Origin: CAZCWX01 sp964502465
GTDB taxonomy: Bacteria > Desulfobacterota > Binatia > Bin18
Direction: 5' to 3'
Length of the DNA stretch: 13,936 nt
Assembly: GCA_964502465.1 (NCBI GenBank)
Contig: CAZCWX010000311.1
Span: 1 to 13,936, forward strand
Within the stretch, counting starts at the first letter, position 1; every line of letters begins with the position of its first letter. The notes under the pieces were generated by a model that saw only the letters and a list, made by a program, of their open reading frames with translations, was not told the DNA's origin and ran no database searches. Position numbers and translations under genes: made by a program. Shown here piece by piece: positions 6,593 through 13,639 of the stretch.

Positions 6593-6641
6593 AGCTTTCA
6601 GCAAAGGCAGAACGATACCGGGCACAGTTTTGCTGAAGGCT
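6593..6641. repeat. Inverted repeat in the 5' leader of the hydrolase gene
   Basis: AGCTTTCAGCAAA (6593-6605) and TTTGCTGAAGGCT (6629-6641) are reverse complements with one mismatch, spaced by 23 nt. A further copy of the GCTGA word follows (TTGCTGATTGC at 6644-6654). Similar GCTGAAAGCTGA-type sequences are common dispersed spacers in bacterial genomes. A leader hairpin or operator is possible but unproven. Confidence 0.5.
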
Positions 6642-6678
6642 CATTGCTGATTGCTTACTTGTAAAGGAGGGTCCTACT

Positions 6679-8430
6679 ATGTCACACGAGAGCCGTCCAG
6701 AGTACCGCATCAAGATGGAGAAAAATGTCCCAGCCAGGATGCGTGACGGAGTCACACTCTACGCTGATGTCTATCACCCTGATGCGGAAGGGCGCTTCCC
6801 GGTGATTCTGTTGCGTCTGCCGTACGGGAAAGAGATGGCCGGTGATTTTGGTGATCATGAATATTTTCCTGCCCGTGGATACGTCGTTATTATCCAGGAT
6901 GGACGAGGCCGGTTCTCTGCAGAAGGGGAGTTTTATCCGCTGATCGACGAAGGGTTCGATGGATACGACACCGTCGAGTGGGCGGCTTCGTTACCCTATG
7001 CAAATGGTCTGGTCGGCACGCAAGGGCAATCTTACCTGGGTGCGACGCAATATATGCTGGCACCGACACGCCCACCACACCTGCGCTGCGCGTTCCCGGT
7101 TTCGGCAGCATCGGACTTCCACCAGAGCTGGGTCTATCACACCGGTGGTGCATTCTCCCTGGGGTGGCAGGTGCCGTACGCCATTTTTCTAGCCCGTAAC
7201 ACCATCGACCGCAAAGGAATCAAGGAACAACTCTGGCCCAAGATCCGACCTGACCTGTTACGCTCGATTAACTTTGGTAATCCGCTCACGCCGGAGGGCT
7301 ACAAGCGATTGCCCCTCCTGTATTGGGCTGATTTGCTGAAGGATGCTGCTCCATACTTGCGTGACTATTTTACCCATCCGGAGGATGGTCCGTACTGGTG
7401 GGCGATCAACATCGAGCGTCAGCACAGAAACATCAGCATCCCTATGTATCATGTCAGTTCGTGGTACGACATCTTTCTGCGAGATGCGATTGTCCACTTT
7501 ACTGGTCTCCGCTCACGGGCGATGACGCCGGAGGCGCGGGGTGGACAAAAAATGCTCCTCGGCCCCTGGGCGCATCTTTTTCCATACACGACCCCGACGA
7601 CTGGTGGCACTGGGGATATTGATTTTGGGCCGAATGCCTTTATAGACCTGCATGACATTCAACTCCGCTGGTTCGATTACTGGCTTAAAGGGATCAATAC
7701 TGGCATTGCTGAGGAGCCACCCATCCGTCTCTTTGTCATGGGAACTAATCAGTGGCGCGATGAATATGAATGGCCGCTCGCCCGTACTCGCTACACGCCG
7801 TACTACGTCCATAGTCAAGGCAAAGCGAATAGCCTGCAGGGCAATGGTACGCTCAGTCTGGAGGTGCCAGGGGAAGAGCCGACGGATCACTACCAGTATG
7901 ATCCAGCCGACCCGGTCCCGACCTGCGGTGGTAACACGCTGATTCTCCCTGTTGGGGTGAAGGATCAACGTGAGGTCGAAAGCCGTCAGGATGTCCTGGT
8001 CTATACTGGTGACCCCCTTGAGAAACCACTCGAAGTCACTGGTCCACTGAAAGTGGTGCTGTATGCTTCTTCGTCAGCACCAGATACCGACTTTACAGCA
8101 AAGTTGGTGGACGTGCGACCGGACGGCTACGCGCAGAACATTGCTGATGGCATCCTGCGCGCTCGCTATCGGGAATCCCTCAGCGCTCCCAAACTCCTTT
8201 CCAAGGATGAGGTGTGTGAGTTCACGATCGACCTGTGGGCGACTAGCCATGTGTTTTTGCCTGGCCATCGTCTCCGGGTCGAAATTTCTTCGAGCAATTT
8301 CCCCCGCTTCGATCGTAATCTCAACACGGGTGAGGACCAGGCAACGGGTACGCACTTCCAGGTGGCTGAACAAACCGTCTTCCACAATCAACGGTTTCGT
8401 TCACATATCCTGCTGCCGGTAATCCCGTAA
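6679..8430 (+). CDS. CocE/NonD family hydrolase (X-Pro dipeptidyl-peptidase S15-type)
   Basis: This 583-residue serine hydrolase has an alpha/beta-hydrolase core (about 15-340) with the nucleophile motif GTQGQSYLGATQ (Ser118), the acid residue in SSWYDIFLRDA (Asp264) and the catalytic histidine in LLGPWAHLFPY (His299). These match Ser117, Asp259 and His287 of cocaine esterase CocE. A jelly-roll PepX C-terminal domain follows from about 425 (ESRQDVLVYTGDPLEKPLEV, then PGHRLRVEISSSNFPRFDRN). No signal peptide is seen, so it is probably cytoplasmic. Members cleave esters, amides or acyl groups such as glutaryl-cephalosporins; the natural substrate is not predictable. AAAGGAGGG at 6663-6671 lies 7 nt before the ATG. 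A DUF4301 gene follows 58 bp downstream on the same strand. Confidence 0.94.
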   Translation: MSHESRPEYRIKMEKNVPARMRDGVTLYADVYHPDAEGRFPVILLRLPYGKEMAGDFGDHEYFPARGYVVIIQDGRGRFSAEGEFYPLIDEGFDGYDTVEWAASLPYANGLVGTQGQSYLGATQYMLAPTRPPHLRCAFPVSAASDFHQSWVYHTGGAFSLGWQVPYAIFLARNTIDRKGIKEQLWPKIRPDLLRSINFGNPLTPEGYKRLPLLYWADLLKDAAPYLRDYFTHPEDGPYWWAINIERQHRNISIPMYHVSSWYDIFLRDAIVHFTGLRSRAMTPEARGGQKMLLGPWAHLFPYTTPTTGGTGDIDFGPNAFIDLHDIQLRWFDYWLKGINTGIAEEPPIRLFVMGTNQWRDEYEWPLARTRYTPYYVHSQGKANSLQGNGTLSLEVPGEEPTDHYQYDPADPVPTCGGNTLILPVGVKDQREVESRQDVLVYTGDPLEKPLEVTGPLKVVLYASSSAPDTDFTAKLVDVRPDGYAQNIADGILRARYRESLSAPKLLSKDEVCEFTIDLWATSHVFLPGHRLRVEISSSNFPRFDRNLNTGEDQATGTHFQVAEQTVFHNQRFRSHILLPVIP

Positions 8431-8436
8431 GCCTGA

Positions 8437-8468
8437 CAGGGGTAGGTTTGAACCCTGCCTCCATTTTT
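8437..8468 (+). terminator. Weak candidate terminator after the hydrolase gene
   Basis: CAGGG (8437-8441) and CCCTG (8453-8457) can form a 5-bp stem with an 11-nt loop, followed by ATTTTTCTTCTCT. The stem is short, so it may only attenuate transcription between the hydrolase and the DUF4301 gene. Confidence 0.3.
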
Positions 8469-8488
8469 CTTCTCTATAAGGAAGGGTA

Positions 8489-10048
8489 ATGACGGACGTA
8501 CGATTCAACGCACAAGATCTTGAGTGTATTCGCGCCAGAGGCATGACCGTAGAGCAGATCAACTCCCAAATAGAGTTGTTCAAACGGGGGATCCCCCCAG
8601 TGGAGTTGCTCCGACCATGCACGATGAACGACGGGATTACCGGGCTCCCAGAGAGCGAGCTCGCTCAGTTAGGCGCGATTTACCTGCAGGCTGCCGCTGC
8701 TGGCCGCGCCATGAAGTTTGTTCCCGCTTCGGGTGCGGCCAGCCGGATGTTTGAGGTGCTTCAGGCGTTCGATCCTCCTGCTCTCCCTTCTGAGGCAACA
8801 GGGCGCACAGAAAATGCGTCGCGTGAGCAACCGTTTCGACAGTTTGTGAGCAGACTGCAAGATTTTGCCTTTTATGACGATTTACGCGCGGTCATGGCCC
8901 GGGATGGACTCGATGTACAGACCTTGGTCTCACAAGGAGATTGCCAGACTATTGTCGAATATATCCTCGCGTCGAAAGGGCTGAACTACGCCCGTCTACC
9001 AAAAGGTCTCATCAAGTTCCATCGCTATCCTGACTGTGCACGAACGCCATTTGAAGAACACCTGGTTGAGGCAGCAGCCTATATACTGGACCATAACCGA
9101 CGAGCGCGGGTCCACTTCACTGTGTCTCCTGAACAGGAAGAACTCATCACCCACCATATTGCACAAGCCCGGCGTGAGCATGAACGGTTGGGCATCCAGG
9201 TTGCCACCACCTTTTCTACACAAAAACCTTCCACCGACACGGTTGCGGTCGATGGCGACAATGAGCCTGTTCGAGATCAGGAGGGAGCGTTGGTATTCCG
9301 CCCTGGAGGACACGGCGCATTACTCGAAAACCTCAACGATTTGCGTGGTAACCTCATTTTTATTAAGAACATCGATAATGTTGTTCCCGAGAAACTCACG
9401 CACGAGGTCTTTATCTATAAAAAGGCGCTGGGTGGTCTTCTCGTGGAGTTGCAGAACGAGATCTTCGGCTATCTGGAAGAACTCTCCAGTGGCCAGGATG
9501 ATGAGCGCCTGCTCAAGCGCGGGTTCGAGTTCATGCGAGACAAACTCTCTTTTTCTCCACCGTCAGTTGTTGCCCAGGCTGCAAGACGAGAAAGAAGCTG
9601 TTTCCTTTTCGCTCGGTTGCATAGGCCACTGAGAGTGTGTGGGGTGGTGAAAAATCAAGGAGAGCCAGGCGGTGGCCCTTTTTGGGTTGCGCACGCAGGT
9701 GGCGTTGTCTCCCTACAGATTGTCGAGTCTGCACAAGTGAATAGAGCCTCGCCCCAGCAACGCGCAGTATGGGAATCCTCCACCCATTTTAACCCGGTCG
9801 ATATAGTGTGCGGCGTGCGTGATTATCGTGGACAGCCTTTTGATCTCAAAGCCTTTGCTGATCCCTTTGCTGGACTGATTACGGTGAAGTCAAAAGATGG
9901 GAAACAACTGAAAGCGCTTGAATTGCCGGGCCTGTGGAATGGTGCGATGGCGCATTGGAATACCGTGTTTGTCGAGGTTCCACTTGCGACCTTTAACCCA
10001 GTCAAGACCGTATTGGATCTCCTCCGCAAAGAACATCAGCCAGCGTAA
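8489..10048 (+). CDS. DUF4301 family protein
   Basis: This 519-residue protein has the DUF4301 signatures: ELFKRGIPPVELLRPCTMND (28-47), KFVPASGAASRMFEVLQAF (76-94), LPKGLIKFHRYP (about 170-181), then TPFEEHLVEAAAYI and VHFTVSPEQEELI. The central KNIDNVVPE follows a run resembling nucleotidyltransferase and sugar-binding folds. The length agrees with intact family members and there is no frameshift. The function is unknown; the GxAxRMF loop looks like a phosphate- or nucleotide-binding turn, but that is inference. AAGGAAGGG lies just before the ATG. The family is best known from Bacteroidetes, so its presence next to a hydrolase in this organism could reflect transfer. It is convergent with rfbC. 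Confidence 0.88.
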   Translation: MTDVRFNAQDLECIRARGMTVEQINSQIELFKRGIPPVELLRPCTMNDGITGLPESELAQLGAIYLQAAAAGRAMKFVPASGAASRMFEVLQAFDPPALPSEATGRTENASREQPFRQFVSRLQDFAFYDDLRAVMARDGLDVQTLVSQGDCQTIVEYILASKGLNYARLPKGLIKFHRYPDCARTPFEEHLVEAAAYILDHNRRARVHFTVSPEQEELITHHIAQARREHERLGIQVATTFSTQKPSTDTVAVDGDNEPVRDQEGALVFRPGGHGALLENLNDLRGNLIFIKNIDNVVPEKLTHEVFIYKKALGGLLVELQNEIFGYLEELSSGQDDERLLKRGFEFMRDKLSFSPPSVVAQAARRERSCFLFARLHRPLRVCGVVKNQGEPGGGPFWVAHAGGVVSLQIVESAQVNRASPQQRAVWESSTHFNPVDIVCGVRDYRGQPFDLKAFADPFAGLITVKSKDGKQLKALELPGLWNGAMAHWNTVFVEVPLATFNPVKTVLDLLRKEHQPA

Positions 10049-10115
10049 TACCGAATTACTCTGTTTATGTCGTGATGAAGAACACTTGGGAGAGAAAAGG
10101 AGAGTACACCCTGTA

Positions 10116-10137
10116 GGGGCGACCCGGTGGGTCGCCC
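10116..10137. repeat. Perfect short palindrome between convergent genes
   Basis: GGGCGACCC (10117-10125) and GGGTCGCCC (10129-10137) form a 9-bp perfect stem with a GGT loop, preceded by GTAG. No T-tract follows on either strand, so it is not a classical intrinsic terminator, although it lies between the ends of the DUF4301 gene and rfbC. The GTAGGGGCGACCC...GGGTCGCC pattern is a common dispersed repeat in several bacterial phyla. Confidence 0.7.
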
Positions 10138-10151
10138 TCCGAGAAAACCGT

Positions 10152-10700
10152 CTAGAAACTCGCGAATTGCTCCAACATATCCTGCAAAGGTGGAGCCGCA
10201 CGATCTTTGGCTGAGAGAAGCGGATGCTCAATGGGCCATCTGATCCCGACAGCAGGATCGTTCCACAGAAAGCCAATCTCATCAGCGGGGTCGTACAGTG
10301 CCGTGCATTTGTACTCGACTTGGGCTGACTCGCTGGTCACACAAAATCCATGGGCAAATCCTGGAGGAACGTAACACTGCCGAAAATTTTCGGCTGAGAG
10401 GACCGCTCCCACCCAACGACCAAACGTTGGGGATGTACGGCGAATGTCAACCGCTACGTCGAAAATCTCGCCTTCGATGACGCGGACTAACTTTCCTTGC
10501 GGGCGACGATGCTGAGCGTGCATCCCTCGAAGAGTGCCGCGCACAGATCGTGAATGATTATCCTGCACAAACGTGACCTCAATCCCCCCCTCCCGATACC
10601 TCTGTGCCTGATAGGTTTCGAGAAAGAATCCACGTTGATCTCGATGAACATCTGGTTCAACGATGAGGACGCCCGGCAGGGCAGTGGGGAGAAACTTCAT
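10152..10700 (-). CDS. rfbC: dTDP-4-dehydrorhamnose 3,5-epimerase
   Basis: This 182-residue cupin enzyme converts dTDP-4-keto-6-deoxyglucose to dTDP-4-keto-L-rhamnose. Seen: HRDQRGFFLETYQAQRY (19-35), VQDNHSRSVRGTLRGMHAQ (45-63) with His61, PQGKLVRVIEGEIFDVAVD with Lys70, CYVPPGFAHGFCV (109-121), and EYKCTALYDPADE with Tyr136. His61 and Tyr136 have the same spacing as the catalytic His63/Tyr138 pair of characterised RmlC. The motif RGLHYQ of most homologues reads RGMHAQ. The ATG lies 4 bp after the rfbA stop, with GGAAGGAT at 10714-10707 embedded in the end of rfbA, so the genes are co-translated. It is the last gene of the rfbB-rfbA-rfbC order. Confidence 0.96.
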   Translation of the reverse strand: MKFLPTALPGVLIVEPDVHRDQRGFFLETYQAQRYREGGIEVTFVQDNHSRSVRGTLRGMHAQHRRPQGKLVRVIEGEIFDVAVDIRRTSPTFGRWVGAVLSAENFRQCYVPPGFAHGFCVTSESAQVEYKCTALYDPADEIGFLWNDPAVGIRWPIEHPLLSAKDRAAPPLQDMLEQFASF

Positions 10701-10704
10701 GTCC

Positions 10705-11580
10705 TTATCCTTCCTGCTCCAACAGTTTCATCAGGTATTGCCCATACCTATTGCCTTTCATCGTGTCAGCCATCCGGACAATCTCTTCAGCCGTGATGTA
10801 GCCCATCTTATAGGCAATCTCCTCAATGCATGCGACCTTCAGTCCCTGTCGCTCTTCAAGGGTATAAATAAAATTTGCTGCCTGCAGCAACGACTCGTGG
10901 GTCCCGGTATCAAACCACGCAATCCCGCGCCCTAGTTTTTCTACGTATAATGCGCTTTTATAAAGATACGCGAGATTGACATCCGTGATTTCCAATTCAC
11001 CTCGCTGAGATGGTTTGAGCTGTGCAGCAATATCGAGGACTTGATTATCGTAGAAGTACACGCCGGTGACTGCATAGGTGGAACGGGGTTTCTCGGGTTT
11101 TTCTTCTAGACTTATCGCTTGTCCACTCGCGTCGAATTCAACGACGCCGTAGCGTTCTGGATCGCGAACCTGGTAGGCGAAAACGGTTGCTCCTACCAGA
11201 CGAGTCACAGCGCGAAGCAACAGTTGCGGGAATCCGTGACCGTAGAAAATATTATCTCCTAGCACAAGCGCAACCGCATCCTGGCCCACAAACTGACGGC
11301 CAATCAGAAAGGCTTGAGCCAGTCCCTCTGGGCGCGGTTGTTCTGCATAGCAAATATCCACGCCAAGCCAATTGCCATCCCCTAACAGTCGTTTGAACGA
11401 CCCTTGGTCTTCAGGGGTCGTGATAATCAATATCTGACGAATGCCGGCGAGCATGAGCACTGACAAGGGATAATAGATCATAGGCTTGTCGTAGACCGGG
11501 AGGAGTTGTTTGCTGATCGCGCGGGTGAGCGGGTACAACCGGGTGCCGGACCCGCCAGCGAGAATGATTCCTTTCGTCAT
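10705..11580 (-). CDS. rfbA: Glucose-1-phosphate thymidylyltransferase
   Basis: This 291-residue enzyme makes dTDP-glucose from glucose 1-phosphate and dTTP, the entry step to dTDP-deoxysugars. It has the nucleotidyltransferase signature KGIILAGGSGTRLYPLT (3-19) with the SKQLLPVYDKPMIYYPL stretch after it, VLGDNIFYGHG with the metal-binding Asp, EEKPEKPRSTYAVTGVYFYD, and WFDTGTHESLLQAANFI. The length is typical of RmlA. GAGG lies 5 nt before the ATG. The gene is separated from rfbB by a 210-bp gap holding a MITE-like element, and is followed by rfbC after 4 bp. All expected active-site motifs are present. Confidence 0.97.
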   Translation of the reverse strand: MTKGIILAGGSGTRLYPLTRAISKQLLPVYDKPMIYYPLSVLMLAGIRQILIITTPEDQGSFKRLLGDGNWLGVDICYAEQPRPEGLAQAFLIGRQFVGQDAVALVLGDNIFYGHGFPQLLLRAVTRLVGATVFAYQVRDPERYGVVEFDASGQAISLEEKPEKPRSTYAVTGVYFYDNQVLDIAAQLKPSQRGELEITDVNLAYLYKSALYVEKLGRGIAWFDTGTHESLLQAANFIYTLEERQGLKVACIEEIAYKMGYITAEEIVRMADTMKGNRYGQYLMKLLEQEG

Positions 11581-11626
11581 AACGCCTCAATGTCAGCAAG
11601 GGGGAACGTCACACGAGAACTGAGAG

Positions 11627-11773
11627 GATGTTGAAAAACTCGGTGTTCACCCTTCGACAAGCTCAGGGCGAACGGGGTAGAGATGGAAATCGTTGCAGAT
11701 TTGCCGTTCGTGCTGAGCCTGTCGAAGCACGAAGACCGACTTTTAGACACGCTTTAAGGAATTTTTCAATAGC
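11627..11773. mobile_element. MITE-like nested inverted-repeat element
   Basis: The outer arms GATGTTGAAAAACTC (11627-11641) and the reverse complement of 11759-11773 agree at 12 of 15 positions. Inside them, 11652-11675 (starting CTTCGACAAGCTCAG) and the reverse complement of 11704-11727 agree at 21 of 24. The unit is about 147 bp and encodes nothing. CTTCGACAAGCTCAGG-type palindromes are widely dispersed in many bacterial genomes. It splits rfbB from rfbA within what would otherwise be one operon. I do not see a clear target-site duplication. The rest of 11581-11790 holds nothing else recognisable. Confidence 0.65.
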
Positions 11774-11790
11774 TTCTGAGTTTTGTCGCA

Positions 11791-12900
11791 TTACGCATTA
11801 CATTTTAGGCTCTCAGCGTTGGTGCCCAATCCCAGTCGGTCGCGATGATAACGGCCCGCCAACACAGCGGTGCACCAACCCCGGTGATCGAGGTACCAAC
11901 GAATAGTCTGGGCGAGCCCTTGATCAAAATCATAGCGTGGTATCCATCCGAGTTCCTGGCGGATCTTCGTTGCATCGATGGCATAGCGCCGGTCGTGGCC
12001 TGGTCGATCTTGGACAAAGCGTTTCAACGCTTCATAGCGTGAGAGTCCTTGCTGTACTAATGCCGGATTGTGGGCGGCTGGTAAAATCTCTTCCAAAGAG
12101 GTGCAAAGCCGATCAACGATCTGCAGGTTCGTCTGTTCGTTTCCTCCCCCAATATTGTATTTTGCTCCAACCTGGCCGTGTCGCAACACGAGGAGGATAC
12201 CGGCGCAGTGGTCTTCAACGTAGAGCCAATCACGAATGTTTCCACCGTCGCCGTAGATTGGCAGAAGTTTTCCCTCAATGGCATTCAGCAGCATTAAAGG
12301 AATGAGCTTTTCTGGGAACTGGTACGGACCGTAATTATTTGAACAGTTAGTGATGAGGGTCGGTACTCCATACGTTTCCTGATACGCACGAACCAGGTGA
12401 TCCGCTCCGGCCTTTGAGGCAGAGTAGGGGGAGTTCGGAGCGTATGGTGTCGTCTCAGAGAAAAGCCCGGTTGCGCCTAATGAGCCGTAGACTTCGTCTG
12501 TCGAGACATGGAGAAAACGAAAACGAGAACGTGCGACCCTATCAAGTCGCGCGAGATACTGACGGGTAACTTCAAGCAATTGGAACGTGCCTACGACGTT
12601 CGTGGTGATGAAAGCCGAAGGATCGTCGATCGAACGATCGACATGGGTTTCTGCTGCCAGATTACACAGCGCGGTTGGACCGTATTGCTGGAAAATGCTT
12701 GCTATGGCTGGTCGGTCGGCGATATCCGCTTGGGCAAAAACACAGCGTGGGTGTTGTTGTACCTCGGCAAGATTCTGCAGGTGTCCGGCGTAGGTGAGTT
12801 TGTCGATGACAACGACCCGTGCATCGGTTTGAGCAAGGACAAGTCGAACAAGATTACTGCCAATAAATCCAACTCCACCAGTAATAATAATTGTTTCCAC
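11791..12900 (-). CDS. rfbB: dTDP-glucose 4,6-dehydratase
   Basis: This 369-residue short-chain dehydrogenase/reductase converts dTDP-glucose to dTDP-4-keto-6-deoxyglucose using bound NAD. Seen: the Rossmann motif ITGGVGFIGSN (6-16), DKLTYAGHLQNL (33-44), LAAETHVDRSI (81-91), HVSTDEVYGSLG with Thr134-Asp135-Glu136, and the YSASK catalytic motif (Tyr159, Lys163). NCSNNYGPYQFPEKLIPL is the RmlB substrate-binding stretch. The start is a GTG at 12900-12898 with AAGGAG 11 nt upstream. The last ~20 residues (after AVLAGRYHRD) diverge from the usual ending, and the final Lys-Cys-Asn-Ala plus stop fall in a short TAATGCG tandem repeat. The end of the gene may therefore have been remodelled. It is the first gene of rfbBAC. 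Confidence 0.96.
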   Translation of the reverse strand: METIIITGGVGFIGSNLVRLVLAQTDARVVVIDKLTYAGHLQNLAEVQQHPRCVFAQADIADRPAIASIFQQYGPTALCNLAAETHVDRSIDDPSAFITTNVVGTFQLLEVTRQYLARLDRVARSRFRFLHVSTDEVYGSLGATGLFSETTPYAPNSPYSASKAGADHLVRAYQETYGVPTLITNCSNNYGPYQFPEKLIPLMLLNAIEGKLLPIYGDGGNIRDWLYVEDHCAGILLVLRHGQVGAKYNIGGGNEQTNLQIVDRLCTSLEEILPAAHNPALVQQGLSRYEALKRFVQDRPGHDRRYAIDATKIRQELGWIPRYDFDQGLAQTIRWYLDHRGWCTAVLAGRYHRDRLGLGTNAESLKCNA

Positions 12901-12925
12901 TCTGCAAAAGTCTCCTTACCCTGTT

Positions 12926-12953
12926 TGTATAGAAAAAGGGGTAGGACTCGCAA
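12926..12953 (-). promoter_or_regulatory. Candidate promoter for rfbBAC
   Basis: On the minus strand TTGCGA (12953-12948) and TATACA (12931-12926) are spaced by 16 bp, four matches to each consensus hexamer. A transcript would begin about 20 bp before the GTG of rfbB, giving a very short leader holding AAGGAG at 12917-12912. No operator-like repeat is evident. The remaining gap to 13014 shows nothing else. Confidence 0.35.
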
Positions 12954-13014
12954 CATGGGGGAACTGCTCTAGACAAGCAATAAAACTGGGTCATCTCCAG
13001 CTTATAGAGGAAGC

Positions 13015-13328
13015 TTACGAAGTGCTCTGCTTGTACAGCGTTAATGGATAGAAGCGAGCGATGGTAGGGTAGTCTCTGTCTTTGTGAAGAAGGAGGAGGC
13101 GGCAACGCATAGCCAAAGCTGCAATAAGACAGTCAATCGGACTGCGAATGGTGAACCCACGTTTTCTCAGTTGTCGATAGATATTCGCTGCTTCAATGTG
13201 GTCAGAGAATTGAAGATCCATGCAATGTACTCTCGTTGATCAAGGCAGGCTTTGAGAATCTCTTGTTCAGGAGAGGGCTCACCACGAAAGAAGTCAATCC
13301 ATACTGACGTATCAATCAAGATTCGCAA
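13015..13328 (-). pseudogene. VapC-type PIN-domain toxin with internal deletion and frameshift
   Basis: The frame from a TTG at 13328-13326 (GGAAGGAA 4 nt upstream) reads LRILIDTSVWIDFFRGEP and EILKACLDQREYIA, the start of a PIN-domain VapC with its first metal-binding Asp. The family then continues in a different frame from about 13203: SDHIEAANIYRQLRKRG, RSPIDCLIAALAMR and HKDRDYPTIARFYPL, the C-terminal half with its acidic residues. The ~30-40 residues normally between them are absent and the two parts differ by a non-multiple of three, so a deletion removed the middle. The first frame stops after 51 codons. An ATG at 13221 could in principle express the second half alone, but it lacks the first aspartate. 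The RNase activity is almost certainly lost. Confidence 0.8.
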
Positions 13329-13524
13329 AGCGTTCCTTCCTCATTTCCTGTAGCTCACCTTCCCAGTTGACCTTCCCCTCGAGCGCAAGGATACCTTTCG
13401 CTTTCTCGCGGCGGATGATTTCTCGTAAGGCAAAGTCAATAAGTTCTTTCTTGGTTTTTTTCTTGAACAGTTTCATGCCTTCTCTGAGCAGCTTCTCGTC
13501 CAATGCAACGTTGGTCCTCTGCAT
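13312..13524 (-). CDS. vapB: VapB-type antitoxin (DUF2191-like)
   Basis: This 70-residue protein has an N-terminal ribbon-helix-helix-type segment (QRTNVALDEKLLREGMKLF), a Lys-rich turn (KKKTKKELIDFALREI), and the C-terminal toxin-binding tail with KGILALEGKVNWEGELQEM, characteristic of VapB antitoxins. The frame is open upstream to 13701, but the ATG at 13524-13522 is chosen because AGGAGAA lies 6 nt before it and homology begins there. The gene overlaps the TTG start of its toxin by about 17 bp, the usual coupled arrangement. The antitoxin looks intact although its toxin is broken, so it may be an orphan now or may act on other VapC proteins. Confidence 0.87.
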   Translation of the reverse strand: MQRTNVALDEKLLREGMKLFKKKTKKELIDFALREIIRREKAKGILALEGKVNWEGELQEMRKERFANLD

Positions 13525-13639
13525 AGGGGGTTCTCCTGGGGGTAAGAATACACCACATTTACGCAACTTGGCGTATGGAAGCAAGCAAGGGAATCTGTCG
13601 GCTTGGACGAACACAAAACACGAATGCTGTCTCACCTCA

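Noticed and set aside
9036..9632. 198-codon open frame on the plus strand
   Set aside because: Shifted frame within the DUF4301 gene, with Ser/Arg-rich random-like composition.
10116..10137. Classical Rho-independent terminator between DUF4301 and rfbC
   Set aside because: The stem is strong but no U-tract follows in either direction, so I list it as a palindromic repeat.
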